Shown one piece after another: positions 1-12,847 of a DNA stretch of 47,361 nt. Origin of the DNA: Deltaproteobacteria bacterium (GTDB lineage: Bacteria > Desulfobacterota > Deferrimicrobia > Deferrimicrobiales > Deferrimicrobiaceae); assembly GCA_021824125.1 (NCBI GenBank), contig JAKALO010000004.1, forward strand, positions 1 through 47,361, read 5' to 3'. Below the pieces are notes generated by a model. That model did not search any database, was not told where the DNA came from, and saw nothing but the letters and a program-made list of their open reading frames with translations. Every line of letters starts with the position of its first letter. Position 1 is the first letter of the stretch. A program made the translations under genes and the position numbers.

Positions 1-1275
<1,275 letters not shown>

Positions 1276-1349
1276 CACAAAAACAGGGACGTTCTTAAAA
1301 ACTCGAGAAACGGATCGTTCCTGGCAGGTATCATATATGTAATGAAAAC

Positions 1350-1385
1350 GGGACGCCGCTGTCGGGCGAAGGATAGCGGCGTCCC
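1350..1385 (+). terminator. Strong hairpin after groEL, possible weak terminator
   Basis: GGGACGCCGCT at 1350-1360 and AGCGGCGTCCC at 1375-1385 form a perfect 11-bp stem with a 14-nt loop. Only three T residues occur soon after it, so it is not a classical intrinsic terminator. It lies between groEL and the FmdB gene and could pause or terminate transcription, or protect the groEL mRNA 3' end. The role is inference. Confidence 0.4.
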
Positions 1386-1437
1386 GCAACTTTGGGGGGC
1401 GGACCGGAAGGCGCGCTCCCGTGCGAGGGTTAAATCC

Positions 1438-1737
1438 GTGCCGATCTACGAATATCAGTGCAGAAAGTGCGGCCGGGTGGCCGAGCGGCTCCAGGGGATC
1501 CACGACCCCGACATGAAGAAGTGCCCTTCGTGCGGCGGAAAGACGGAAAAGAAGATATCCGCCGGCGCGTTCGTGCTGAAGGGTGCGGGATTTTACGCCA
1601 ACGACTACCCCCACGGCGGGAACGGCGGGGCCAACGGCAAGGGAAAGAAAAAAGAGGCCGAAGCGCCCGCCTCCTGCCCAGCCTCAGGCGGAGAACCCGC
1701 GCCCGCCTGCGCCGGCTGCCCGAAAGCGGAAAAATAA
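1438..1737 (+). CDS. FmdB-family putative regulatory zinc-ribbon protein
   Basis: The protein opens with VPIYEYQCRKCG and continues with KKCPSCGG, the two CxxC pairs of the FmdB/CxxC_CXXC_SSSS zinc ribbon (about residues 8-31). After the ribbon comes a Gly/Lys/Glu-rich linker and a second Cys-rich tail (ASCPASGG, PACAGCPK), so four extra cysteines lie near the C-terminus. An earlier in-frame ATG exists at 1342, but family proteins begin with M-P-x-Y-E-Y. The GTG at 1438 has a GAGG 9 nt upstream and is preferred; it gives 99 residues. Molecular function is unknown for the family; a regulatory role is only suggested by name. Confidence 0.85.
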   Translation: MPIYEYQCRKCGRVAERLQGIHDPDMKKCPSCGGKTEKKISAGAFVLKGAGFYANDYPHGGNGGANGKGKKKEAEAPASCPASGGEPAPACAGCPKAEK

Positions 1738-1858
1738 GCCTTCGCAGGAAACCCCTTGGGATGGTTTCCGTGCAGGGCCCCCTTCGCTTCTTCCCCTTGC
1801 CCCTCCCGGGTGAATTGAGGTAGATAGGTACTTCGATTCCCTTGAGGAGGGGCTTCGC

Positions 1859-2719
1859 ATGCCTGCAAGCCTGATAGATGGAAAGGCCATCGGGGCCGCC
1901 GTCCGCGCGGAGATCAAGGAAAGGACGGGCGAGTTCACGGCCCGGACCGGTGTCCGACCCTGCCTCGCCGCCGTGCTGGTCGGAGAGGACCCTGCTTCCC
2001 GCGTCTACGTGCGCAACAAGGGGAAGGCGTGCGTCGAGGCCGGGATGCTGTCACGGCAGGTCGACCTTCCACCGTCCACGTCCGAAAAGGAACTCCTGGA
2101 CCTGGTGGCGCGGCTCAACGCCGACGCCTCCGTCCACGGCATCCTCGTGCAGCTTCCGCTGCCGAAGCATATAGACGAATCGAAGGTGATCGAGGCGATC
2201 GCGCCTTCGAAGGACGTGGACGGCTTCCACCCGGTGAACGCCGGCAGGCTTCTGATAGGGCAGCCCGGCTTCGTCGCCTGCACGCCGCTCGGCATCCTGA
2301 AGATACTCGATCACGAGAAGGTGGTCCTCAAGGGAGCGCACGCCGTGGTCGTCGGCAGGAGCAACATCGTAGGCAAGCCGGTGGCCATCCTGCTTCTTTC
2401 GCGCCACGCGACGGTGACCATCTGCCATTCGAGGACGCGGGACCTGCCGGACGTGGTCCGGTCGGGGGACGTCGTCGTCGCCGCGGTGGGCAAGGCGGAG
2501 ATGGTGCGCGGATCCTGGATCAAGCCGGGGGCGGTCGTCGTCGACGTCGGGATCAACCGGCTGCCGGACGGGAAGCTGGTGGGCGACGTCGCGTTCGACG
2601 AGGCGCGCGCCGTGGCCGGTAAAATCACTCCCGTCCCGGGCGGAGTAGGCCCGATGACCATCGCGATGCTTCTGCACAACACGCTGGAAGCGGCGATCCG
2701 CATCGCTTCCGCGGGGTAG
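1859..2719 (+). CDS. folD: Bifunctional methylenetetrahydrofolate dehydrogenase/cyclohydrolase
   Basis: FolD interconverts 5,10-methylene-THF, 5,10-methenyl-THF and 10-formyl-THF using NADP in the cytoplasm, supplying one-carbon units for purines and formyl-Met-tRNA. The 286-residue length is typical. Visible motifs are [17 protein letters not shown] (catalytic Tyr/Lys region), [13 protein letters not shown], the NAD(P)-binding segment [14 protein letters not shown] and the C-terminal [23 protein letters not shown] ribosome site lies about 9 nt before the ATG. The next gene begins right after its stop in the same frame, which suggests a one-carbon operon with the GcvH-like protein. Confidence 0.97.
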   Translation: MPASLIDGKAIGAAVRAEIKERTGEFTARTGVRPCLAAVLVGEDPASRVYVRNKGKACVEAGMLSRQVDLPPSTSEKELLDLVARLNADASVHGILVQLPLPKHIDESKVIEAIAPSKDVDGFHPVNAGRLLIGQPGFVACTPLGILKILDHEKVVLKGAHAVVVGRSNIVGKPVAILLLSRHATVTICHSRTRDLPDVVRSGDVVVAAVGKAEMVRGSWIKPGAVVVDVGINRLPDGKLVGDVAFDEARAVAGKITPVPGGVGPMTIAMLLHNTLEAAIRIASAG

Positions 2720-2770
2720 CGCCTGGCTTCCCCCGCCGACCGGAGGTACGCGCGCACCCACGTCTGGGCG

Positions 2771-3106
2771 ATGGAGCGCGACGGCGGGAACGTGCGGGTG
2801 GGCCTCACGCACGTCCCGGGTTCCTACCTCGGGGACGCTGTCCATGTCGAGCTCCCGGCCCCGCTGACCGAGGTCGCTGCCATGGAGCCCGTCGGCCTCG
2901 TCGAGTCGTCCTCCGCGGTGTGCGAGGTGACGTCTCCCGTCTCCGGCATCGTCGTCGAGGTCAACCCGGCGGCGGAGAGCTCCCCGGAAACCATCACGGC
3001 GGACCCTTACGGCGAAGGGTGGCTGATGACCATTCGTCCCGCCGATCCGTCCGAGATGGCCTCTCTTTTTGACTGCGAGGAATACGATAGCCTGCCGGAG
3101 GGCTAG
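2771..3106 (+). CDS. Glycine cleavage H-like protein lacking the lipoyl lysine
   Basis: The sequence aligns with GcvH: VRVGLTHVPGSYLGDAVHVELP, then a GcvH-like core VESSSAV..SPVSG, then DPYGEGWL, D-EEY at the end. In GcvH the swinging-arm lysine sits in VESVKAV; here that position is Ser (VESSSAV), so lipoylation as in normal GcvH is not expected. The first standard start is the ATG at 2771. However, homologous residues (RRYARTHVW, matching the GcvH first strand) continue upstream to the folD stop at 2717-2719 in the same frame, with no ATG, GTG or TTG between. A CTG at 2723, 6 nt after GGGG, is a candidate start and would give 127 residues. It may be a non-lipoylated GcvH-fold protein with another role. 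Confidence 0.8.
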   Translation: MERDGGNVRVGLTHVPGSYLGDAVHVELPAPLTEVAAMEPVGLVESSSAVCEVTSPVSGIVVEVNPAAESSPETITADPYGEGWLMTIRPADPSEMASLFDCEEYDSLPEG

Positions 3107-3119
3107 CCCGCATTCTTCC

Positions 3120-4070
3120 CTAACGGATGATGCGGGTTTGTGTAACCGTGTAGACGAAGTGGGCCCTGATCTGCAGATTCGGGATCTTGTACTCGGACGG
3201 GATCGGATCGTACGGGGAAGCCTTCCGTATCGCGCCGAGCGCCTCGTCGTCGAGTATGCTGTGGCCCGATCCGTTGACCAGCCTGATCGCGTCCAGCTTC
3301 CCGCTCCGGGCTATCACGAAATCGACGATGACGTCCCCTTCGATGCCGGCCGCCGCCGCCGGGTATCCCCAGACCAGCTCGATTTTCCGCTTGATGCCGG
3401 CGAAATAGGAGATGTACTGGATCTCGGGGGCGTTGAGCGCCTTGAGGGTCGCCCCGCCCTCTTCCACGATCGCCCCGCGCTCGCCGGCCTTGCCGCCCGT
3501 CCCGACGGTCTCCCCGGAGGTGTTTCCAGACCCGCGTCCCCCTCTCTCTCCCATCGCGATGACGATTTTCCCGAGGGAGGGGGTCAGCTCCTTGAGCGGC
3601 TTCCCGGCGCTGCCGGAAGCCCCGGGCTCGACCGGGACCGCGCGCGCGGTTTTCTCCGCCGGTTCCGTTTTCCCGACGGCGCGGGGGGGCTTCGCGGCCG
3701 CTTCGCGTGCGGCCCCGGCCGGAGTCTCCCCGGCGCGGGGAAGGGGAAACTTCTCCTCCGGCGGCAACGCGGGGTTGACGGGAAGGTCGGGCACGCGTCC
3801 CTCCATGACCCTGGGAGGCATCTGCGGTCGTGCCTCCGCCCGGGGACGGCTTTCCGGTTTCGGGGACGGGACCCTGGGTCGCCCTCCCTCGAGGATGCCG
3901 GGCTTCGGCGGCAGGAAATCGGACACGCGCGGCAGGTCGGCGAGGTCCACGACCATCACGCTCTCGGCCGGCCGTGAGGTAAAGGGGACAAGAGTCGCGA
4001 GCGCCATGATCACCAGGTGCGTGAGGAAGGAAAGGGCGACGCAAATCGCCATGGTCCTGTTGTCCGGCAT
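3120..4070 (-). CDS. TonB-type energy transducer (TonB C-terminal domain)
   Basis: A 316-residue protein with one N-terminal membrane anchor (about residues 7-29, ICVALSFLTHLVIMALATLV), a long Pro/Arg/Glu-rich periplasm-spanning linker (about 50-190), and a C-terminal TonB fold (about 220-316) with YFAGIKRKIELVW, GDVIVDFVIARSGKL and LDDEALGAIRKASPYDPIP. This layout couples inner-membrane proton-motive complexes (ExbB/ExbD or TolQ/R-like) to the outer membrane. No exbBD gene is present here. It converges with the GcvH-like gene (13-nt gap) and diverges from the rhomboid gene. No ribosome site is visible before the ATG, and a TATAAT lies only 9 nt upstream, so the mRNA may be almost leaderless. 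Confidence 0.88.
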   Translation of the reverse strand: MPDNRTMAICVALSFLTHLVIMALATLVPFTSRPAESVMVVDLADLPRVSDFLPPKPGILEGGRPRVPSPKPESRPRAEARPQMPPRVMEGRVPDLPVNPALPPEEKFPLPRAGETPAGAAREAAAKPPRAVGKTEPAEKTARAVPVEPGASGSAGKPLKELTPSLGKIVIAMGERGGRGSGNTSGETVGTGGKAGERGAIVEEGGATLKALNAPEIQYISYFAGIKRKIELVWGYPAAAAGIEGDVIVDFVIARSGKLDAIRLVNGSGHSILDDEALGAIRKASPYDPIPSEYKIPNLQIRAHFVYTVTQTRIIR

Positions 4071-4122
4071 AACGTATTATTATAACAGCAGTAAAACCTA
4101 AAGGATAAAGGAGCGTTCCACC
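4071..4122. promoter_or_regulatory. Divergent AT-rich promoter region (tonB-like / rhomboid)
   Basis: The 52-bp gap between divergent genes holds TATAAT on the minus strand (4084-4079) and TATAAC on the plus strand (4081-4086). Neither has a good -35 box at standard spacing. An AAGGAG ribosome site for the rhomboid gene lies at 4108-4113. Confidence 0.4.
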
Positions 4123-4806
4123 ATCATTCCCTTACGAGACACTATCCCTTCCTCCAGGGTACCGGTCGTCAACTACGCGCTGATCCTGCTCAACTCGGGC
4201 GTCTTCCTGTACCAGTTCACGCTCGGCGAGGAGGCCGTCGATTTCATCACCGCCTACGGGGTCATCCCTTACCGCTTCCTGCACCTGTTCACTTCCTACC
4301 CCTTGGAGCTTTTGACACCGCTCTCCGCGATGTTCCTCCACGGTGGGTGGTTCCACGTGATAGGCAACATGCTCTACCTGTATATCTTCGGCGACAACGT
4401 CGAGGACATCCTCGGCCACGGCCGCTACCTTGCCTTCTACCTGGCGTGCGGGGCGGCCTCCTTCCTGGTTCAGATCCTGCTCCAGGCGAACTCGATGGTC
4501 CCGAACGTCGGGGCGTCCGGCGCGATCGCGGGCGTGCTGGGAGCCTACATACTGCTATTCCCCCGCGCGCGGGTGGTCACTCTCGTGCCGATCTTCTTCT
4601 TCTTCACGGTGGTGGAAATCCCGGCCTTCATCTTCCTGGGCATCTGGTTCCTGATCCAGTTCGCGAGCGGCGCCATGACGCTGGGGCGGACGACGGCGCT
4701 CTCGGGAGGGGTCGCCTGGTGGGCGCACATCGGTGGTTTTCTCGTCGGCATGCTACTCCTCAAGCTGATGGGGGCGCGGGGCACGGGCCGCAGGTCCGTC
4801 GTCTGA
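4123..4806 (+). CDS. Rhomboid-family intramembrane serine protease
   Basis: A multi-pass membrane protease of about 228 residues that cleaves membrane helices. Catalytic features are present: Ser in GASGAIAG, His in WWAHIGGFLVG, the conserved HVIGNMLYL, and a hydrophobic L1-type region. Homologues start M-I-P-L-R-D. Here the matching codons are ATC ATT CCC TTA CGA GAC from 4123, 9 nt after AAGGAG, and there is an in-frame stop at 4099-4101. No ATG, GTG or TTG lies between the stop and a TTG at 4303, which is inside the conserved region. The start is therefore most likely ATC (4123) or ATT (4126), a rare start codon as used by infC. Substrate unknown. Confidence 0.85.
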   Translation: MIPLRDTIPSSRVPVVNYALILLNSGVFLYQFTLGEEAVDFITAYGVIPYRFLHLFTSYPLELLTPLSAMFLHGGWFHVIGNMLYLYIFGDNVEDILGHGRYLAFYLACGAASFLVQILLQANSMVPNVGASGAIAGVLGAYILLFPRARVVTLVPIFFFFTVVEIPAFIFLGIWFLIQFASGAMTLGRTTALSGGVAWWAHIGGFLVGMLLLKLMGARGTGRRSVV

Positions 4807-4814
4807 CAATTCCC

Positions 4815-4843
4815 TTGACACCCCAACGCCTTTCAGACTTAAT
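4815..4843 (+). promoter_or_regulatory. Sigma-70-type promoter for HU gene
   Basis: TTGACA at 4815-4820 and CTTAAT at 4838-4843 are separated by 17 bp. They lie about 90 nt upstream of the HU start and just after the rhomboid stop. Confidence 0.6.
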
Positions 4844-4933
4844 TAAAAAAGCCGGAAACCGGGCGATCTGATGACGACAGCCATGCTTCCCGGGAGTCGG
4901 GAACCCGATAAAACTCTTTAAGGAGGACAGGAG

Positions 4934-5218
4934 ATGACGAAGGCGGATCTGGTTGCTTCCATGGCTGAGTCGGCGGACATCAGCAAAGCAGTGGCGGAGA
5001 AGGCGCTGAACGGCTTCATCGCCGCGGTGGGGAAGGCTTTGAAGAAGGGCGACAGGCTCGCCTTGACGGGATTCGGCACCTTCAGCGTCAGCAACCGGAA
5101 AGCCCGGATGGGTCGCAATCCGCAAACCGGCGAGGCGATCAAGATCAAGGCGGCCAAGGTTCCCAGGTTCTCCGCCGGCAAGTCCCTCAAGGAAGCGGTC
5201 GGCGGAAAGAAGAGATAA
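4934..5218 (+). CDS. HU-family histone-like DNA-binding protein
   Basis: A 94-residue nucleoid protein that bends DNA as a dimer. The order is typical: [18 protein letters not shown], a helix with [18 protein letters not shown], the beta turn [15 protein letters not shown], then the DNA-binding arm with [12 protein letters not shown] and ending in [11 protein letters not shown]. An AAGGAGGACAGGAG ribosome site precedes the ATG. It has its own promoter (4815-4843) and a strong terminator (5249-5286), so it is probably monocistronic. Confidence 0.95.
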   Translation: MTKADLVASMAESADISKAVAEKALNGFIAAVGKALKKGDRLALTGFGTFSVSNRKARMGRNPQTGEAIKIKAAKVPRFSAGKSLKEAVGGKKR

Positions 5219-5248
5219 TCACGGTTTTCCGTTAAAGGAACATCGCTC

Positions 5249-5286
5249 CCCCGGCCGCGCTACACACGTGGCCGGGGATTTTTTTT
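5249..5286 (+). terminator. Intrinsic terminator after HU gene
   Basis: CCCCGGCC (5249-5256) pairs perfectly with GGCCGGGG (5270-5277), followed by A and eight T residues. Confidence 0.93.
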
Positions 5287-5309
5287 CCTGCTCTTGAATC
5301 GGAGGTTTT

Positions 5310-8620
<3,311 letters not shown>

Positions 8621-8634
8621 CGGGGCGGCAGAGC

Positions 8635-10353
8635 GTGTCTACGAAGAAAAAATCGGTCCTCGTCATCAGCAACGACGCGAGCGTCCGCGACATGCTGGCG
8701 AACCTCCTGTCGGAACACGGGTTCCACGTGTCGCTGGCCGGCAGCGGCGCCGAGTCGATCAAGATCGCGACCAACACGTCGCTGGACTACGCCCTTGCCG
8801 AGCTGTTCCTTCCGGACTTCTCGGGGGTCGAGCTTAAGCGAAGGCTGAACCGGCTCTCCCCCAAGACCCGCGTCATCGTCGCGTCCTCCTTCTCGGTCAT
8901 CAAGAGCTCGGACGACGTGCTGCGGTTCGGCTCCTCCGACTTCATCCTCGACCAGCGGGAGATCCTGGAACTGATCCAGGCCGCCGGGGAGGACCGGCCC
9001 CCGGTTGCGGCGCCCTTGACGGACGAACGGCTGAAGCACTGCCTCTTCGAGTCGATCGACGTCCTGGTCGGGCTACTGGAGGTGAACGACCCGTTCTTCG
9101 GGGGGAACTCCCACATCACCATGGAATACGCGCGCACCGTCGCCGAGGAGATGAAGCTCAGCCAGGAGATGCTCGACGAGATCGTGGTGGCCTCCCTGCT
9201 GCACGACATCGGCAGGGTCGGCATCAAGGGCGAGATACTCACGGGGAAAAAAGTGATAAGCGAGGCGGACTTCAAGACGATCCAGTCCCACTGCGAGAAC
9301 GGGGCCAAGATCCTTGAGTCGATCGACTTTCCGTGGAAGATCCGGCCGATCATCGTCCACCACCACGAACGGTACGACGGGAAAGGATACCCGAGCGGCC
9401 TGAAGGGCAGGGAGATCCCTGTCGGCGCCCGGATCCTGGCGGTCGTGGACGCCTTCGCCGCGATGACGGCGAACCGCCCGTACCGGCGCAGCCTCTCCAA
9501 GGAAGAGGCGGTCCAGGAACTGCACAAGAACGTCGGGACCCAGTTCGATCCCGAGGTCGTCGAGGTCTTCACCGGGGCGGTGGAGCGGAAGTTCTACTTC
9601 CGGGGGGTCGGGACCAAGCCGAAGATCCTCATGGTGGACGACGAGGTCGACTACCTCACCCTCTTCAAGCTCAAGCTGGTGAACGAGGGGTTCGACGTGG
9701 TCGCCACGGACAACGGCGAGGACGCCCTGAAACTGATGGCCCAGGAGAAGCCCGACCTGGTGGTTGCCGACGTGATCATGCCGGGGATGGACGGCATCGC
9801 GATGTTCCGGAAGATGCGGGAGGCCGGGAGCGGCTTTTCCGAGATCCCCGTCATCTTCCTCTCCGCGAAGGACGAGACCCAGGTGAAGGTGGAGGCCCTC
9901 TACCTCGGGGCCGAGGACTACCTCATCAAGCCGGTGGAGCTCAAGGAGCTGGCCGCCCGGATCCGGAACATCATCCGGAGGGACACCCGGTGGCGGAAAG
10001 GCGCCCCGGCGGGGACCAGCACGGGAGTGGTGGGGGATCTCAAGAACCTGGGCATCCCCGACATCGTCCAGACGCTTCACCTCGGCCTGAAGACCGCCTG
10101 CGTCACACTCAAGGGAACGGAGGGTGAGGAAGGCCGCGTCTATTTCGAGAACGGTCGCATCCGGCACTGCGAGGTGGGGGCCCTGTCCGGCGAGGAGGCC
10201 TTCTACAAGCTGCTTTACTGGCAGGAGGGCCCGTTCATTATCGCCCACGGGCAGACGACCAAGCTACGGACCATCGAGATGGACGAGATGCAGTTGATGA
10301 TGGAAGGCCTGAGACGCATGGACGAGGGAAGGAAGGAAGAGGCTCCCGGATGA
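8635..10353 (+). CDS. Pseudo-receiver - HD-GYP - receiver - DUF4388 (PATAN) protein
   Basis: A 572-residue c-di-GMP signalling protein. Residues about 7-118 form a degenerate receiver: the phospho-acceptor Asp is Glu56 (YALAELFLPDFSG) and the conserved Lys is lost (FILDQRE). Residues about 140-320 are an HD-GYP phosphodiesterase with HD at 190-191, HHERYDGKGYP (243-253) and VVDAFAAM. Residues about 330-450 are a second receiver with normal Asp379 (VVADVIMPGMDG) and LIKPVEL. Residues about 464-560 match the DUF4388/PATAN domain (GVVGDLKNLGIPDIVQTL..GRVYFENGRIRHCE). It starts at GTG and overlaps the PilZ gene by 4 nt, so c-di-GMP degradation and sensing are encoded together. Confidence 0.9.
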   Translation: MSTKKKSVLVISNDASVRDMLANLLSEHGFHVSLAGSGAESIKIATNTSLDYALAELFLPDFSGVELKRRLNRLSPKTRVIVASSFSVIKSSDDVLRFGSSDFILDQREILELIQAAGEDRPPVAAPLTDERLKHCLFESIDVLVGLLEVNDPFFGGNSHITMEYARTVAEEMKLSQEMLDEIVVASLLHDIGRVGIKGEILTGKKVISEADFKTIQSHCENGAKILESIDFPWKIRPIIVHHHERYDGKGYPSGLKGREIPVGARILAVVDAFAAMTANRPYRRSLSKEEAVQELHKNVGTQFDPEVVEVFTGAVERKFYFRGVGTKPKILMVDDEVDYLTLFKLKLVNEGFDVVATDNGEDALKLMAQEKPDLVVADVIMPGMDGIAMFRKMREAGSGFSEIPVIFLSAKDETQVKVEALYLGAEDYLIKPVELKELAARIRNIIRRDTRWRKGAPAGTSTGVVGDLKNLGIPDIVQTLHLGLKTACVTLKGTEGEEGRVYFENGRIRHCEVGALSGEEAFYKLLYWQEGPFIIAHGQTTKLRTIEMDEMQLMMEGLRRMDEGRKEEAPG

Positions 10354-10730
10354 CCTTCTTTTCACATGACCGAAGAAACAAGGAGAGACGTCAGAAAATG
10401 GCCACGGTAGTTTTCACGGTCCAGAGCGGCCGGGACCCGTCAAGGATTTCCTCCCCGGTTACGGGGACAGTCAAGGATCTTTCGACTATCGGGATGTCGG
10501 TGGTCACCCCGAAGCTCGCACCCGACGGCATACACGTGATGTATGACACCCTGATGGTCACACGCAACCGCGTGGACGCGACCGTCTTCGTCGAGGGGGA
10601 CCCTCCCGTGCGGGTTTCCGGGACGGTCGTCTGGTTCCGCGGGGCGGACGAGCCCAGGGGGGCATACATCTTCGGCATGCGCTTCGACAACCCCGCCGGG
10701 GAGTTCGAGGAAGGGCTTGCTCTCAAGTAG
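10350..10730 (+). CDS. PilZ-domain c-di-GMP receptor
   Basis: A 126-residue protein with the PilZ ligand motifs: R9-x3-R13 within RRNKERR and D43-x-S45-x2-G48 within DLSTIG, then beta strands ending in AYIFGMRF. These bind c-di-GMP. The start ATG overlaps the stop of the HD-GYP gene (ATGA), which strongly suggests translational coupling and a shared pathway. The output partner is unknown, since no flagellar or secretion gene is nearby. Confidence 0.85.
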   Translation: MTFFSHDRRNKERRQKMATVVFTVQSGRDPSRISSPVTGTVKDLSTIGMSVVTPKLAPDGIHVMYDTLMVTRNRVDATVFVEGDPPVRVSGTVVWFRGADEPRGAYIFGMRFDNPAGEFEEGLALK

Positions 10731-10753
10731 CGCGGCGCCCCGCCATTTTTAAC

Positions 10754-10781
10754 TTGCCTTGGGGAACCTTACGGATATACT
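10754..10781 (+). promoter_or_regulatory. Promoter for tRNA-Leu (and possibly tig)
   Basis: TTGCCT (10754-10759) and TATACT (10776-10781) with 16-bp spacing lie about 33 nt upstream of the tRNA. Confidence 0.6.
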
Positions 10782-10814
10782 GTAGTTTTCCGCTGACGGA
10801 AGCATATCCTCCGT

Positions 10815-10896
10815 GCGAGAGTGGCGGAATGGCAGACGCGCCGGACTTAGGATCCGGTGGGCAACCGTGAGGGTTCAACTCCCTCCTCTCGCACCA
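10815..10896 (+). tRNA. tRNA-Leu (anticodon UAG)
   Basis: Acceptor GCGAGAG (10815-10821) pairs with CTCTCGC (10886-10892), then A and an encoded CCA. The anticodon loop CTTAGGA gives UAG at 10848-10850, reading CUN leucine codons. A variable region longer than in most tRNAs and the 82-nt length fit class II Leu tRNA. The T arm has GGTTCAACTCC. Confidence 0.96.
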
Positions 10897-10940
10897 CCGA
10901 ACGGCGTGTTTTATTCAAATAGAGGGAAGAGAAGAGAGCG

Positions 10941-12230
10941 ATGAAGACAAACGTGGAATCGGTCAGCGGCGTCGAGAAGCGGCTTACGGTGGAGGTCCCG
11001 GCGGACGAGGTCGCCAGGCGGATCGAAAAGGAGTACGCCGAGGTTCGCAGGATGGTTCCCATCAAGGGGTTCCGCAAGGGTAAGGCCCCGATGTCAATGG
11101 TGAAGCGGCTCTTCAAGGATCACGTCGAGTCGGACGTCGCCGAGCACCTGATGAAGGAGACGTTCGCCGATGCGGTCAGGGATAACAACCTCCGCGTGCT
11201 TTCCATGCCCAGGATCGACGGCGGGAAGCTAAAGGACGGGGAGGAGTTCGCCTTCACGGCGACCTTCGAGGTGCTTCCCGAGGTCACCCCGACGGGGTAC
11301 AAGGGGCTGCCCGTCGTGAAGGAGACGGTCTCGGTGTCGGATGAGCAGGTCGACGCCGCCCTCTCGAACCTTCGGGAATCGTTCGCCAACTACCATGCGG
11401 TGGAAGGCCGCGGCGCCGCCGGAGGAGACATGGTCGAAATCGGGTTTTCCTCCGTTTCCGGGGGCGAAACCATCGAAAGCGGCGAATCCTCCAGCCTGAT
11501 CCTCGGGGATGGCAACCTTTTCGGGAAAGAGTTCGACGAGGCCCTCGACGGCGTCAAGGCGGGCGACCGGAAGACGGTCGAGGTAGACTATCCCGGTGAG
11601 TTCCCCAACAGGAAGTACGCCGGGAAGAAGGTCTCCTTCTCCGTCGAGGTGAACACCGTGCGGGAGAAGCGACTCCCCGAGATAAACGAGGAATTTGTTA
11701 AGAATTTCAATGACTTGAAGGATATGAACGATCTCAGGTCGAAATTGCGGGAACGGCTCGTTGCGGAGGGGGAGGAACGGTCGCGGCACCGCGTGGAGGA
11801 GGAGATCCGTAAGGGGCTGCTCGAAAAAAACCCCTTCGAGGTTCCCGGGTCGCTGGTCGACCGGCAGATCGCGCATATGATCCAGGACACGGCGGGCCGG
11901 CTGGCATCCCAGGGGGTCGACCTGAAGAAAGTGAACATGGATTTCGATAAGATGAGGGAGAGGTTCGCACCGGGCGCCGAGCGTATCGTCCGGGTCTCCC
12001 TGCTTCTCTCGGCGGTGGCGAAACTGGAGGATATCGAGGTTTCCTTCCCCGAGATCGAGGCCGAGATGAAGGAGATAGCCGAGGGAGCGCGGACGAGCTA
12101 CGAGAAGGTCCGGGAGCTCTACGGGGACGAGGAGCGGATGGACGCCCTGAGGGACCGGCTCCTGGAACGGAAAGTCATGGCGTTCATCGTCGCGAACGCC
12201 GAAGTCAGGGAGGAGGTGGCGTCCGAATGA
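10941..12230 (+). CDS. tig: Trigger factor (ribosome-associated chaperone/PPIase)
   Basis: A 429-residue chaperone that binds L23 at the exit tunnel and folds nascent chains. The N-terminal ribosome-binding domain carries GFRKGKAP, the signature loop. A FKBP-like PPIase domain (about 150-245) follows, with [16 protein letters not shown] and [18 protein letters not shown]. The C-terminal helical chaperone region runs from about 250. It overlaps clpP by 4 nt, the usual tig-clpP-clpX-lon order. A purine-rich GAGGGAAGAGAAGAGAG precedes the ATG. Confidence 0.97.
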   Translation: MKTNVESVSGVEKRLTVEVPADEVARRIEKEYAEVRRMVPIKGFRKGKAPMSMVKRLFKDHVESDVAEHLMKETFADAVRDNNLRVLSMPRIDGGKLKDGEEFAFTATFEVLPEVTPTGYKGLPVVKETVSVSDEQVDAALSNLRESFANYHAVEGRGAAGGDMVEIGFSSVSGGETIESGESSSLILGDGNLFGKEFDEALDGVKAGDRKTVEVDYPGEFPNRKYAGKKVSFSVEVNTVREKRLPEINEEFVKNFNDLKDMNDLRSKLRERLVAEGEERSRHRVEEEIRKGLLEKNPFEVPGSLVDRQIAHMIQDTAGRLASQGVDLKKVNMDFDKMRERFAPGAERIVRVSLLLSAVAKLEDIEVSFPEIEAEMKEIAEGARTSYEKVRELYGDEERMDALRDRLLERKVMAFIVANAEVREEVASE

Positions 12231-12835
12231 CCCTTGTGCCCATCGTCGTGGAGCAGACCAGCCGCGGGGAACGGTCGTACGACATCTATTCCCGCCTGCT
12301 CAAGGACCGGATCGTATTCATAGGGAACCCGATCGACGACGACATCGCCAACCTGGTCATCGCGCAGCTCCTGTTTCTCGAGGCCGAGGACCCGGACAAG
12401 GACGTGAACATCTACATCAATTCCCCGGGCGGGATGGTGACCGCCGGCATGGCCATCTACGACACCATGCAGTTCATAAAGCCTGCGGTTGCGACCGTCT
12501 GCATCGGCCAGGCCGCCTCGATGGCCGCGGTGCTCCTCGCCGGCGGGGCGTCCGGGAAGCGCACGGCCCTCCCAAACGCCCGGATCCTCATCCACCAGCC
12601 GATGGGGGGGACGCGGGGACAGGCGACCGACATAAAGATCCAGGCCGAGGAGATCCTACGGATGCGGGAGGAGCTTAACAAGATCCTCGCCAGGCACACG
12701 GGGCAGACCCTGGAGCGGATCGGGCTGGACACGGAGCGGGACTACTTCATGTCGGCGGAGCAGTCGAAGGCCTATGGTATAATCGACCAGGTGGTGGAAA
12801 AGCGGCTCGCGTCGCCCAGACCACTCGTGGATTGA
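12227..12835 (+). CDS. clpP: ATP-dependent Clp protease proteolytic subunit
   Basis: A 202-residue serine peptidase that forms the tetradecameric barrel fed by ClpX. The catalytic triad is visible: Ser in [15 protein letters not shown], His in [10 protein letters not shown] and Asp in [14 protein letters not shown]. The N-terminus [23 protein letters not shown] is typical and is processed in many species. The ATG overlaps the tig stop (ATGA), and clpX follows 12 nt downstream. Confidence 0.98.
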   Translation: MTLVPIVVEQTSRGERSYDIYSRLLKDRIVFIGNPIDDDIANLVIAQLLFLEAEDPDKDVNIYINSPGGMVTAGMAIYDTMQFIKPAVATVCIGQAASMAAVLLAGGASGKRTALPNARILIHQPMGGTRGQATDIKIQAEEILRMREELNKILARHTGQTLERIGLDTERDYFMSAEQSKAYGIIDQVVEKRLASPRPLVD

Positions 12836-12847
12836 CGGAGGATATCC

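Noticed and set aside
1758-1780. Hairpin in the folD leader considered as a riboswitch
   Set aside because: A simple 7-bp stem without conserved aptamer sequence or terminator.
5290-5309. Fluoride riboswitch before the universal stress gene
   Set aside because: No GAUGG or GCUGAU block is present; only a ribosome site.
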